Origin: Opitutales bacterium UBA2995
GTDB taxonomy: Bacteria > Verrucomicrobiota > Verrucomicrobiia > Opitutales > UBA2995
DNA: 19,106 nucleotides
Assembly: GCA_002346535.1 (NCBI GenBank)
Contig: DDZZ01000038.1
Coordinates: forward strand, 140,230-159,335
Direction: 5' to 3'
Below are positions 7,791 through 15,052 of this stretch, one piece after another. Numbering within the stretch: the stretch's first letter is position 1; each line of letters begins with the position of its first letter. The notes beneath the pieces are model-generated. The model made no database searches. It was given only the letters and a program-made list of their open reading frames with translations, and was not told the DNA's origin. A program made the position numbers and the translations under genes.

Positions 7791-8763
7791 AAGCATGGCC
7801 CATTTTCGTTTGCCAGCACTCCTGATTTTTCTGGCGGGTGTCGGACCGTACTCCATTTTCGCTCAGCAACAACCTGAAGGTTCTCAAGATCTGATTTCCG
7901 AGGAAGACATCGAACAATCAAAGAATCGCGGAATCGAGATCTGGGAAGGGACGCTATTCGGGCAGGATTCTTATAAACCCGGTTCCTATGCTCAGATTGA
8001 GGCTTTGCCCAATCCGGGATTCGAGTTTGACAAGTGGGAAGGTGAGCGAGTTGCCGATACAACACAGGCCAAGACCTTTGTCACCATGGAGGACCACCTG
8101 GACATTAAGCCTCACTTTCGAAGGATCTGGAACGTAATCGCAACTCCAGACAACAAGGAAGCTGGGAATGTGACCGGTGGAGGCGACTATCCGGATGGAA
8201 CCGAGGTAAACCTGAAAGTTCAACCCAATCTAGGTTTCGAGTTTCTGGGATGGGAAGGAAAAGGTATCCGGGAAGAAGAAAAAGAAGAACTGGAAACCTC
8301 CATTATTGTGGAAGGTGATCACGACATTGTAGCCCGGTTCGAAAATCAGGATCAGAACGAAAATCAGGATCAGGAAAACGACCAAAACGAAGATCAATCC
8401 GATCAGAACCAGGATCAGGAAAACGACCAAAACGAAGATCAATCCGATCAGAACCAGGATCAACAGGACCCAGGCGAGCAGGAGAAAGAATCACAGGAAC
8501 CGGAATCAAAGGAGGACGAACCCCAGGAACCCGAAGAAAATGAGACGGACCAGGAAGAACAGCCAGAATCTCCGGAAGAGGTAGAAGGCCAGGAAACTCC
8601 TCCTGAGGAAGCGTATGCTCCCGAGGGACAACCGGTTCCTTTGCAAATGACACCCGAAGAAGCGATCCGGCTCCTTGAGGCAATGGAGGATGACGAAAAA
8701 AAACTGCCCCTGTTTATCGTAACCCCACCCGATCCCAAGAAAGATCCGAAAAAGGATTGGTAA
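7774..8763 (+). CDS. Secreted InlB-repeat and acidic Q/N/D/E-rich protein with BatC-like C-terminal tail
   Basis: I chose the ATG at 7774 (329 residues) because GGAGAAGG lies directly before it and it gives a normal signal peptide, MKALTRSMAHFR followed by a hydrophobic core and SIFA just before QQQPEG (cleavage near residue 30). The ATG at 7795 is also possible; one at 7726 would add 16 residues and a 65-base overlap with batB. Two divergent InlB-like repeats (about 55-115 and 119-190; FDKWEGERV, FLGWEGKGI) are followed by a strongly acidic, low-complexity region (about 190-290). The end, residues 293-329, contains MTPEEAIRLLEAMEDDEKK and a terminal KKDW, which resembles the C-terminus of BatC proteins. 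This suggests a detached half of BatC with added repeats. It is probably periplasmic or anchored by partners; no lipobox or membrane exit helix is seen. Function is unknown. Confidence 0.82.
   Translation: MKALTRSMAHFRLPALLIFLAGVGPYSIFAQQQPEGSQDLISEEDIEQSKNRGIEIWEGTLFGQDSYKPGSYAQIEALPNPGFEFDKWEGERVADTTQAKTFVTMEDHLDIKPHFRRIWNVIATPDNKEAGNVTGGGDYPDGTEVNLKVQPNLGFEFLGWEGKGIREEEKEELETSIIVEGDHDIVARFENQDQNENQDQENDQNEDQSDQNQDQENDQNEDQSDQNQDQQDPGEQEKESQEPESKEDEPQEPEENETDQEEQPESPEEVEGQETPPEEAYAPEGQPVPLQMTPEEAIRLLEAMEDDEKKLPLFIVTPPDPKKDPKKDW
8368..8457 (+). repeat. Perfect tandem duplication, 45 bases x 2, in the acidic region
   Basis: Bases 8368-8412 and 8413-8457 are identical by eye. Each unit encodes the 15 residues DQENDQNEDQSDQNQ, and shorter variants of the same words flank it (8341-8367 and 8458-8466). 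The period is a multiple of three, so the reading frame is kept. The perfect identity points to a recent expansion by slippage or unequal crossing over. Confidence 0.93.
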
Positions 8764-8793
8764 TCGTGGAAGCCATCTCCTAAATAGAATACG

Positions 8794-10686
8794 ATGCTGT
8801 TTTCTGCTAGAAAGGAATTACTGCCAGGCTCTTTTGTTTTTGAGCAGCGTTGCTCAGCTCGCGATGGGCTTCCAACCATAGATTTGAGGAAGCAATTGTT
8901 AAGATTGCTGGCACTGCTGTTGTGTACTTTTTACTCCGGTTTATCGGCAGACGTTTCAGTCCGCGCCTTGGTCGAACCCAATCCAATAACTTTGGGACGA
9001 AGTGGTCAGTTTAAAATAATCGTCGAAGGCAGCAAAAAGGCGGAGCCACCCGACATGGGTAATGATCAAAACCTTGAGTTTGCCTACAGAGGTCCCAATA
9101 CCCAGATCAGCTGGGTAAACGGTCAAATGAATGCGACCATCACTCATATTTATCAAGTCCGGCCTCTCAGGATCGGGAAGTATCGAATTCTTCCCCAAAC
9201 CATGTTTATCGACGGCAAGAATTATCAAACCAATGAGGTCATTCTCGAAATAGTCGAACAAACAGCGTCATCGACGAACGTTGGAAAAATCGCATACCTC
9301 GAGTTTGATTTACCAGAGCGCAATATATACCTTGGAGAAACGATAGCCTCCGAGTTGCGTATGATATTACTCAATCAGGCAAATTTCCCCAACAAGGGCG
9401 TGCCGCAAACCGAGGGAGACGCATTCAGCGTCACTCCGATTGATCAGCAACCCCAAATCACTCGACAGGTTAGTGAAGGCCGCTACTACGACGTCTACAT
9501 ATGGAAAATTGGAATTACCCCGGTAAAAACCGGTGTCCAAGACCTTCAATTTAAAGCAACGCACACCCAGCGAATTCCCGAAGGTAACACAAGTTCCCGC
9601 AGGGACCCTTTCAGCGTTTTCCGCAACGATCCTTTTTTCGACAATATGTTCGGACGCTACCAGGATCGACAAATCCAGGCCCTCAGCCAACCGGCGGAAA
9701 TCACAATTGAACCGGTTCCCGAAGCAGGTCGTCCAGACTCTTTCAACGGAGCCATCGGAAACTTCGAAATTGCGGCCTCAACCAACTCTACCGACCTAGT
9801 GGAGGGCGATCCCATTACCCTTAAAATCGCAATCAGGGGAGATGGGAACTTCTCCCAAATGATTCCGCCCGAGTTTCCGGAAGACGAGTCATTCAAAACT
9901 TACCCGCCCAGGGTGGTAGATGAACAACTGGACAAACAAGGTTACTCAGGGTTTAAGCAATTTGAATACGTCATCATTCCAACCTCGGCGGACATTAGAA
10001 CCATTCCTCCGATTGCGTTCTCATTTTTCAATCCCGAAACAGGATCGTATTCACGAATGGATACACCGCCTATTCCAATCTCAATCAAGGCAACAGTTCA
10101 ACCGGTCGTTGGCAAACAGATTTCGAATTTCACAAACAGCAACCTCAATTTCCAACGTGGAAACGATAACCAGGAAATGCTTTTGCCGATCAAGATTTCG
10201 CTGGGGAGCACGATGGCGACTCCGACCCTGGATCGAGTTCAAAACATACTGGCGATGAGTGTGGTCGCACCACTTGGAATTTTAGGAATAGCTTACATCA
10301 TCCGCCGATCACGCCAGTCTTCGCAAAACGACAAGGAAAGAATTCGATTAAAAAAACTCGATCAGAAGATGGAAGCTCACCGTGAGGAAATGAAAAGTGC
10401 CTGTGATCGAAGAGACCCTCATGCATTTTACCAAGCAGCCTGCCGAGTCCTCCAAGTAGCACTGGCAAGACAACTCGGCTGTTATCCCGAATCCATAACC
10501 GGCAAAGAAATCAATGCCCTCTGGGTGCCTTCCTTGGGGGACGATCAAATCAAATCCTCCATCCAGGAGTTTTTCCAAAAAGTGGATGCCTTGCGTTATT
10601 CGGGCGGTGAGTCTCAATTTGTTCCTCTAGAAAAAGAGGAGTTGGAACTGGAATCCATACTGAGACAATTGGGTAAAAAGAAATGA
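8794..10686 (+). CDS. batD: BatD-like protein
   Basis: This up to 630-residue protein matches BatD: a signal sequence, a long extracytoplasmic beta-rich region, one membrane helix (about 484-503) followed by RRSRQ, and a cytoplasmic helical tail (about 504-630). BatD wording includes VRALVEPNPITLG near 57-69, DPFFDNMFG (279-287), FNGAIGNFEI (317-326) and the G-x-G-N-F strand (IRGDGNF, 347-353). In the tail, DPHAFYQAACRVLQVAL and ITGKEINALW are also family-like. The hydrophobic signal core (35-51, QLLRLLALLLCTFYSGLSA) lies unusually far from the first ATG. A TTG start at 8884 (residue 31, LRKQLL) would give a normal signal peptide of about 22 residues, so the true start may be 8884. The stop overlaps batE in an ATGA. 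BatD likely forms the periplasmic arm of the Bat complex. Confidence 0.9.
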   Translation: MLFSARKELLPGSFVFEQRCSARDGLPTIDLRKQLLRLLALLLCTFYSGLSADVSVRALVEPNPITLGRSGQFKIIVEGSKKAEPPDMGNDQNLEFAYRGPNTQISWVNGQMNATITHIYQVRPLRIGKYRILPQTMFIDGKNYQTNEVILEIVEQTASSTNVGKIAYLEFDLPERNIYLGETIASELRMILLNQANFPNKGVPQTEGDAFSVTPIDQQPQITRQVSEGRYYDVYIWKIGITPVKTGVQDLQFKATHTQRIPEGNTSSRRDPFSVFRNDPFFDNMFGRYQDRQIQALSQPAEITIEPVPEAGRPDSFNGAIGNFEIAASTNSTDLVEGDPITLKIAIRGDGNFSQMIPPEFPEDESFKTYPPRVVDEQLDKQGYSGFKQFEYVIIPTSADIRTIPPIAFSFFNPETGSYSRMDTPPIPISIKATVQPVVGKQISNFTNSNLNFQRGNDNQEMLLPIKISLGSTMATPTLDRVQNILAMSVVAPLGILGIAYIIRRSRQSSQNDKERIRLKKLDQKMEAHREEMKSACDRRDPHAFYQAACRVLQVALARQLGCYPESITGKEINALWVPSLGDDQIKSSIQEFFQKVDALRYSGGESQFVPLEKEELELESILRQLGKKK

Positions 10687-11429
10687 GAGTGAGGTTGACC
10701 ATCGGGGCCTTTATTATTCCCCTACTCAGTACGGCCATTTTCGGACAGGTAAACGCCTTGGAAAGTCTATTTAGGCAGGGAAACGCGGCCTACGCAAAAG
10801 AACAATACTTCGATGCAGTTGAGGCATACGAAAGTGCGATCGATACGTCAGGAAAAGCCAGCCCTGCCCTACTCTTCAACCTGGGTAACGCCTACTACCA
10901 TTTGCAGGATTTTCCATCGGCGTTACTGACCTATGAACGAGCTTTGACAATGGAGCCGGGCAATCCGGATGTATTGGCAAACTTAAACAAAATCCTGGAT
11001 CAATCGCGCCTCCAGCGACCCGTTTACTCCATAGGTCAGGAATTTGCCTACACACTTCCCGTCAATACCTGGTTGCTGCTACTCATAATCGGATCCATCA
11101 CAACCACCCTGGCGGGCCTGATGGCCTGGTCTATACCAAGATGGGCGTCCATTCCAAATCTCGCTCTCTACCTTTCAGTTCCATTGATGCTCCTGGCGAT
11201 CACCGGACTCCTTCTCTGGAAAAAGGATTTCAACCGAGGGCTCATTTTAATTCCCGAAACCGGCCTCCGCGTGGCACCAACCGAGTCGGCAAATGTCCTC
11301 AACACACTGCCCAACGGCATTTGGGTCGAAGTCTTGGAAACCCATGAACCGTATCACTACATCCGCACGCCCGGCAAACAGGAAGGCTGGGTTAAGGATG
11401 TGACCGTTGGAAAAGTCTGGCCTAATTGA
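10683..11429 (+). CDS. batE: BatE-like TPR and SH3-like protein
   Basis: This 248-residue protein has a signal sequence (1-21), two to three TPR units (about 26-108; ESLFRQGNAAYAKEQYFDAV and LFNLGNAYYHLQDFPSALL), two membrane helices (about 127-150 and 158-179) and a C-terminal bacterial SH3-like domain (about 186-245; GLRVAPTESANVLNTLPNG and GWVKDV). This is the established BatE layout. The ATG overlaps the batD stop, so the two are probably translated together. The TPR part should face the periplasm and bind other Bat proteins; SH3-like domains of this kind often bind cell-wall or protein ligands, which is an inference here. It is the last gene of the cluster, and a weak hairpin with a T run lies just after the stop. 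Confidence 0.9.
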   Translation: MRVRLTIGAFIIPLLSTAIFGQVNALESLFRQGNAAYAKEQYFDAVEAYESAIDTSGKASPALLFNLGNAYYHLQDFPSALLTYERALTMEPGNPDVLANLNKILDQSRLQRPVYSIGQEFAYTLPVNTWLLLLIIGSITTTLAGLMAWSIPRWASIPNLALYLSVPLMLLAITGLLLWKKDFNRGLILIPETGLRVAPTESANVLNTLPNGIWVEVLETHEPYHYIRTPGKQEGWVKDVTVGKVWPN

Positions 11430-11431
11430 TT

Positions 11432-11448
11432 ACCGAAAACGGTTTTTT
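11432..11448 (+). terminator. Weak hairpin plus T run after batE
   Basis: ACCG AAAA CGGT followed by TTTTT begins two bases after the batE stop. The stem is only four pairs, so it would be a weak intrinsic terminator. Its position at the end of the cluster is the main support. Confidence 0.3.
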
Positions 11449-11530
11449 GGTGTGGAGGTTGTACTCCCGCAGTTCGTGATTCCATCATTCATGAGGTCAG
11501 TTCGACGGTAAAAACCAAATTTTGCAGGCT

Positions 11531-11546
11531 TGCCACCGAAGTGGCA
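11531..11546. repeat. Short perfect hairpin, TGCCAC-CGAA-GTGGCA
   Basis: A six-pair perfect stem with a CGAA tetraloop lies between batE and the opgG remnant. It has no T run on the plus strand. It could be a structured 3' element or a decayed palindromic intergenic repeat. Confidence 0.45.
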
Positions 11547-11620
11547 TCCCTAAGGACAGCAAATTATTTCTTTGGATCCAGCACTCTGGCCCCTCTAACA
11601 ACATACGATCACAAAGTTCG

Positions 11621-12448
11621 TCAAAGTAAGCGGAACTGTTCTTTCTGGCTATTAATGATAGTCTCGCCCTCCGTGTCGATCATAAGCTCATCCGAACCGT
11701 GAACCTCAGGCCTGAAATCTTCAGGATCGGAATTGGCGTTTCCCCCATACCAATAAAGGCTGGCACTGGATCCAGTCCAAGCCACTTCACGGTATTCCGG
11801 AAAAATAGGACACTCCGAATGTCGATAACAGTGTCCATTCCGGGCAGCAATTCGAAGTGATAGACCCCTCCAACACTATGGCTGTCTACTAAACCTAATA
11901 TCGCAGTCGACACCGCATCAAATTCTGGTTTTCCGATCCAAAACTCGGGAAAGGCCGGTAATTCTTCAGCCTTTTCAAGGCCCGTATCAATGGCTAAAGC
12001 ATGCGCAGATTTCTCGTAACGTTGGCCCTGACCCAGCGCACGGAAATAACTGGCCCCTAAAAAAGACAGTACTTCGTCGAACTTTTCGTCACTGTTGATT
12101 GGAAACAACAACCGAAATCCGGCATAATCTGCACCTTGGGAGATTCTGCGCGGATTTTATTCCAAAGCGGCTTCATTAAAAAACTCCGAGGTAAAGGGAA
12201 TGGTTTGCACATGAGAGTCTTAAAACTCATTTAAACGAACCGGCTCTTTGAAAGGTAACCCGAGCGGAAGAATTCGAACCGAAAATTCAGATTATCCTTT
12301 TTCCATAGGGTTTGTTCGGGATTCCATACGATTTTCCCGTAGCTGCCATAATTCAGACTTTGGGATTCTTTCGGCAAGCGATACCGTACTGGCTTATAGG
12401 GCTTTTACTCAGAGCGTTGGCGCGCTCACCAACAGCTTCGGATGTAGT
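11621..12448 (-). pseudogene. opgG: Decayed, truncated glucan biosynthesis protein OpgG (MdoG)
   Basis: Joining minus-strand fragments recovers about 275 codons that follow OpgG in order. From 12448: TTSEAVGERANALSK; then, after a frameshift near 12403, PYKPVRYRLPKESQSLNYGS and ALW-like VWNPEQTLWKKDN; after another near 12250, FKEPVRLNEF, VQTIPFTSEFF, DYAGFRLLFPINS, FLGASYFRALGQGQRY, ALAIDTGLEKAEELPAF and FWIGKP; after a third in a G run at 11742-11746, DPEDFRPEVHGSDEL. In-frame TAA stops lie at 12220-12222 and 12157-12159. These phrases match E. coli OpgG (for example YPINS, LGASYFR, GLAIDT, EEFPRFKEFWIERP, RPELHDSNG). Similarity ends soon after the RPEVH motif, so roughly the last 200 residues are missing, and the usual HDS reads HGS. 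OpgG is a periplasmic protein for osmoregulated glucan backbone formation. The number of lesions rules out a single sequencing error; this is a dead gene with no opgH nearby. Confidence 0.9.
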
Positions 12449-12693
12449 CTACTTTTTGAGTAAGCGCCCAACAAGTAGTTATTTCCAAAAGCTATAAGAG
12501 TCAAAAATACTAGAAAAGGAATAGTGGGGTGAACAAACATGTTGAGTCTCGTATTTTTGCGGTTCTGAAATAAGACCGCGAGGAATCAAATGGTTTCCGA
12601 TTATTGGGTGAGCATTTCCTCCGTTTTTTCGAAATTTTAACGAAATGGGCAGTTGGCCTTGATGGTCCAAGCAATTAAGTCAAAATTCGCTGC
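12449..12693. other. Intergenic region upstream of the M32 carboxypeptidase gene
   Basis: These 245 bases contain no supported gene. A short minus-strand frame (12479-12670) has no recognisable product. The segment should hold the promoter of the downstream plus-strand gene, but I see no convincing -35/-10 pair and no Shine-Dalgarno sequence ahead of 12694. The lost 5' end of the opgG remnant probably began in the left part of this stretch. Confidence 0.5.
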
Positions 12694-14190
12694 ATGCTAG
12701 AACACCCTTCAATAAAGGAACTGCTGGTCAAATTGGGGAAAAAACAGGCAGTCGGCAGCGTGTTGAGCTTGCTCGGATGGGATGAACAGGTGAACCTACC
12801 AAAAAACAGTGTGGTAAATCGCGCCCGCCAAATGGCTACCCTTAGCGAAATCCATAACAACCTGGAGTCAGACCCCGTCATAGAATCTCTGTTAAAAGAC
12901 CTGGAAAAGGATTGGGAAGAACTGAGCCGGGAAGAACAAACCGTGGTGAGACACACCCGTAAGGATTACGACCGGGCCACAAAACTACCGTCTGAATATG
13001 TGGCGGAAAAGGCCATGCTCGATTCCCAAGCCTACCATGCGTGGTTGCACGCGAGAAAAAACGACGATTTTGCCTCCTTTGCACCATTCCTGGAAAAACA
13101 GATAACCCTATGTAAGCGAGGGGCAGCCTACCTTGGCCAAGCCGAGAATCCCTACGACTATCAAATTGATCTTTTCGATCCGGGCATGACCGTAGAAGCC
13201 ATCGAAGGATTGTTTAATCAGTTCAAAGCAGAACTCCTCCCACTCGCCGAATTCATCCTGAATTCCTCTATAAAGGCGCAAACAGACAAATTTCGTGGAT
13301 TTCCTATAGAACAACAAAAGGCGTTTCTAACAGAGGTTACAGGGATTCTAGGCTTCGATTACAGTCGAGGCAGAATCGATGTGGCAGCGCATCCCTTTTG
13401 CTCAGGCAATGCAGCAGATACACGCATGACCACCCGTTTTAACGAGAACGTACCCCTGGATTCGCTTTTTAGCTCCATTCATGAGACCGGCCATGGATTG
13501 TACGAACAGGGCCTCCCGGCCGATCACCTGCACAACGCTCTTGGTCAAGCAGTCGGAATGGCCATTCACGAGTCGCAAAGCCGACTCTGGGAAAACCAGG
13601 TTTCACGCAGCCGAGAATTCTGGCAACATTTCGAGCCCAAATACCGGGAAACATTTTCCGAACAATTAGCCGGTCTTTCATCCGATGGTCTCTATCTGGC
13701 GGTAAACGCGGTAACTCTCTGCCCGATCCGTGTAGATTCGGACGAGGTGACTTACAACCTGCACATCATCCTTCGGTTTGAATTGGAAAAGATGCTGTTT
13801 GCAGGCGAACTAGAAGTTACTGATTTGCCTGCGGCTTGGAACCGGCTCAGCCAGGAAATCATAGGACTGACTCCGCCCTCTGATACGGAAGGCGTTCTCC
13901 AAGATGTCCATTGGTCTGGCGGTATGTTTGGCTACTTTCCCAGTTACTGCCTGGGGAATATGGTAGCAGCCCAATTGTGGTACAGGGCACTCGAGGATAT
14001 GCCTGATTTGCCCAGCGACTTTGCGGAAGGAAAGTTCGATCGCTTGCTCGCATGGCTGCGGGAAAATATCCATCAATACGGTAAGCAATTCGACACCCAG
14101 AACCTCGTAGAAAAAGTTACTGGTGAAACAATAAATCCCGATTACTTGATGCGGTATTTAAAAGATCGATACGTGCCGCTTTACACATGA
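12694..14190 (+). CDS. Carboxypeptidase Taq, M32 family metallopeptidase
   Basis: This 498-residue protein is a full-length M32 carboxypeptidase, a zinc (or cobalt) enzyme that removes C-terminal residues from peptides in the cytoplasm. The metal motif is HETGH (H263, E264, H267) in SSIHETGHGLYEQG, and the third ligand is E293 in IHESQSR (291-297). Further family blocks are DTRMTTRF (242-249), IRVDSDEVTYNLHI (345-358) and HWSGGMFGYFPSYCLGN (406-422). No signal peptide is present, and the length matches the family. The start MLEHPSIKEL fits the usual N-terminus, though no ribosome binding site is visible. The stop overlaps the start of the next small gene (ATGA at 14187-14190). Probable role is peptide turnover; nothing links it functionally to the adjoining nucleoside genes, which run the other way. 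Confidence 0.96.
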   Translation: MLEHPSIKELLVKLGKKQAVGSVLSLLGWDEQVNLPKNSVVNRARQMATLSEIHNNLESDPVIESLLKDLEKDWEELSREEQTVVRHTRKDYDRATKLPSEYVAEKAMLDSQAYHAWLHARKNDDFASFAPFLEKQITLCKRGAAYLGQAENPYDYQIDLFDPGMTVEAIEGLFNQFKAELLPLAEFILNSSIKAQTDKFRGFPIEQQKAFLTEVTGILGFDYSRGRIDVAAHPFCSGNAADTRMTTRFNENVPLDSLFSSIHETGHGLYEQGLPADHLHNALGQAVGMAIHESQSRLWENQVSRSREFWQHFEPKYRETFSEQLAGLSSDGLYLAVNAVTLCPIRVDSDEVTYNLHIILRFELEKMLFAGELEVTDLPAAWNRLSQEIIGLTPPSDTEGVLQDVHWSGGMFGYFPSYCLGNMVAAQLWYRALEDMPDLPSDFAEGKFDRLLAWLRENIHQYGKQFDTQNLVEKVTGETINPDYLMRYLKDRYVPLYT

Positions 14191-14507
14191 AAGGGCAGAA
14201 ATATCTAATTTTTAAAAATACGTGTAACGCTGTGATCATCTTGGCTCTGATAAGCTGTGGTAAGACCAACCGGAATTACACTCAACTGGTTTCAGAATTT
14301 GGCCTCGATGAAGTAACCACCACATTCGACGAAGCCAAAGTTAAACAAATGTTAGGAGATGATCACAGGGAGAATTCTCTGAAGTTCAAACAAGCGGCTG
14401 CCTTGCTCGCTACCTTAGGCCTCAATGGTTCGACTCACGATAATCTGAGCCAATGGAATGCTCATCCTTTTCGGCAAAAAGCGAACTCGAGGAAACAAAG
14501 TAAATAG
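14187..14507 (+). CDS. Small putative lipoprotein, function unknown
   Basis: This 106-residue product starts inside the stop codon of the M32 gene (ATGA), which suggests coupled translation. The N-terminus has basic residues (KGQKYLIFKN) followed by a hydrophobic core and LISCG, a plausible lipobox with the cysteine at residue 24, so the mature protein would be lipid-anchored. The remaining ~80 residues are polar, with one predicted helical part (SLKFKQAAALLATLGL, 65-80) and a basic end. I do not recognise a family. The gene could be a real accessory lipoprotein or the truncated remains of a longer one, since its last residues (RQKANSRKQSK) look like read-through of a non-coding frame. Moderate confidence. 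Confidence 0.55.
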   Translation: MKGQKYLIFKNTCNAVIILALISCGKTNRNYTQLVSEFGLDEVTTTFDEAKVKQMLGDDHRENSLKFKQAAALLATLGLNGSTHDNLSQWNAHPFRQKANSRKQSK

Positions 14508-14560
14508 CAATAAGGATTGCAGCGGATGTTTTAATGAGATGATTTTATAGAATTGGGTTG

Positions 14561-14578
14561 TGGAGGAAAGTTCCTCCA
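14561..14578. terminator. Hairpin between converging genes
   Basis: TGGAGGA-AAGT-TCCTCCA forms a perfect seven-pair stem with a four-base loop, located between the plus-strand lipoprotein gene and the minus-strand cdd gene. It could end transcription from either side or mark the end of the nucleoside operon, but neither strand shows a long T run after it. Confidence 0.45.
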
Positions 14579-14632
14579 GGAAAATACAAACGGAAAGTGA
14601 AGCTTCCTCATATGATAAAAGACAAAATCCTT

Positions 14633-15031
14633 TTATGCTTTTTTAAAACCGCCATCAAAAGGATCGGGCAAAAGGTCTCGTAGGGAAAATTTTCTACTAA
14701 AATTTCCCCCGAAGTCACCAACGATGACGGTCATGCCTGGCGCAAATTCATGTAAAACCTGGCGACATGCCCCGCAAGGCTTAGCAGCCCCTTCCGAGGT
14801 GATTGCGATAGCCGCAATATCCAGTTCGCCCTCCGAAACGGCGTTAAAAATGGCAACTCTTTCGGCACAGATTGTTAAGCCATAAGAAGCATTTTCAATA
14901 TTACATCCGGCATAGATTTTTCCCGACTCGGTTAGAACAGCAGCGCCTACTTTGAACTTTGAATAAGGAGAGTATGCCTTTGATGCCGCCTGCGCAGCCA
15001 CTAGTAACATTTTTTCAGAATCGATCTCCAT
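14633..15031 (-). CDS. cdd: Cytidine deaminase
   Basis: This 132-residue protein is a homotetrameric-type cytidine deaminase, which converts (deoxy)cytidine to (deoxy)uridine in pyrimidine salvage. The zinc ligands are C55 in TICAERVA (with catalytic E57) and C86 and C89 in PCGACRQ (85-91). NIENASYG (44-51) binds the nucleoside. Length matches the short tetrameric class. It is the last gene of a minus-strand operon, 21 bases after deoD. The weak purine stretch GGTGGCTGGA lies just ahead of the ATG. The call is secure. Confidence 0.96.
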   Translation of the reverse strand: MEIDSEKMLLVAAQAASKAYSPYSKFKVGAAVLTESGKIYAGCNIENASYGLTICAERVAIFNAVSEGELDIAAIAITSEGAAKPCGACRQVLHEFAPGMTVIVGDFGGNFSRKFSLRDLLPDPFDGGFKKA

Positions 15032-15052
15032 TATCCAGCCACCAATAGGTGC

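Noticed and set aside
8341..8466. Possible CRISPR-like repeat structure
   Set aside because: Units are directly adjacent, in frame and without spacers; it is a coding tandem duplication.
12479..12670. Minus-strand frame of 63 codons upstream of the M32 gene
   Set aside because: No recognisable domain, no ribosome binding site, and a composition like intergenic sequence.
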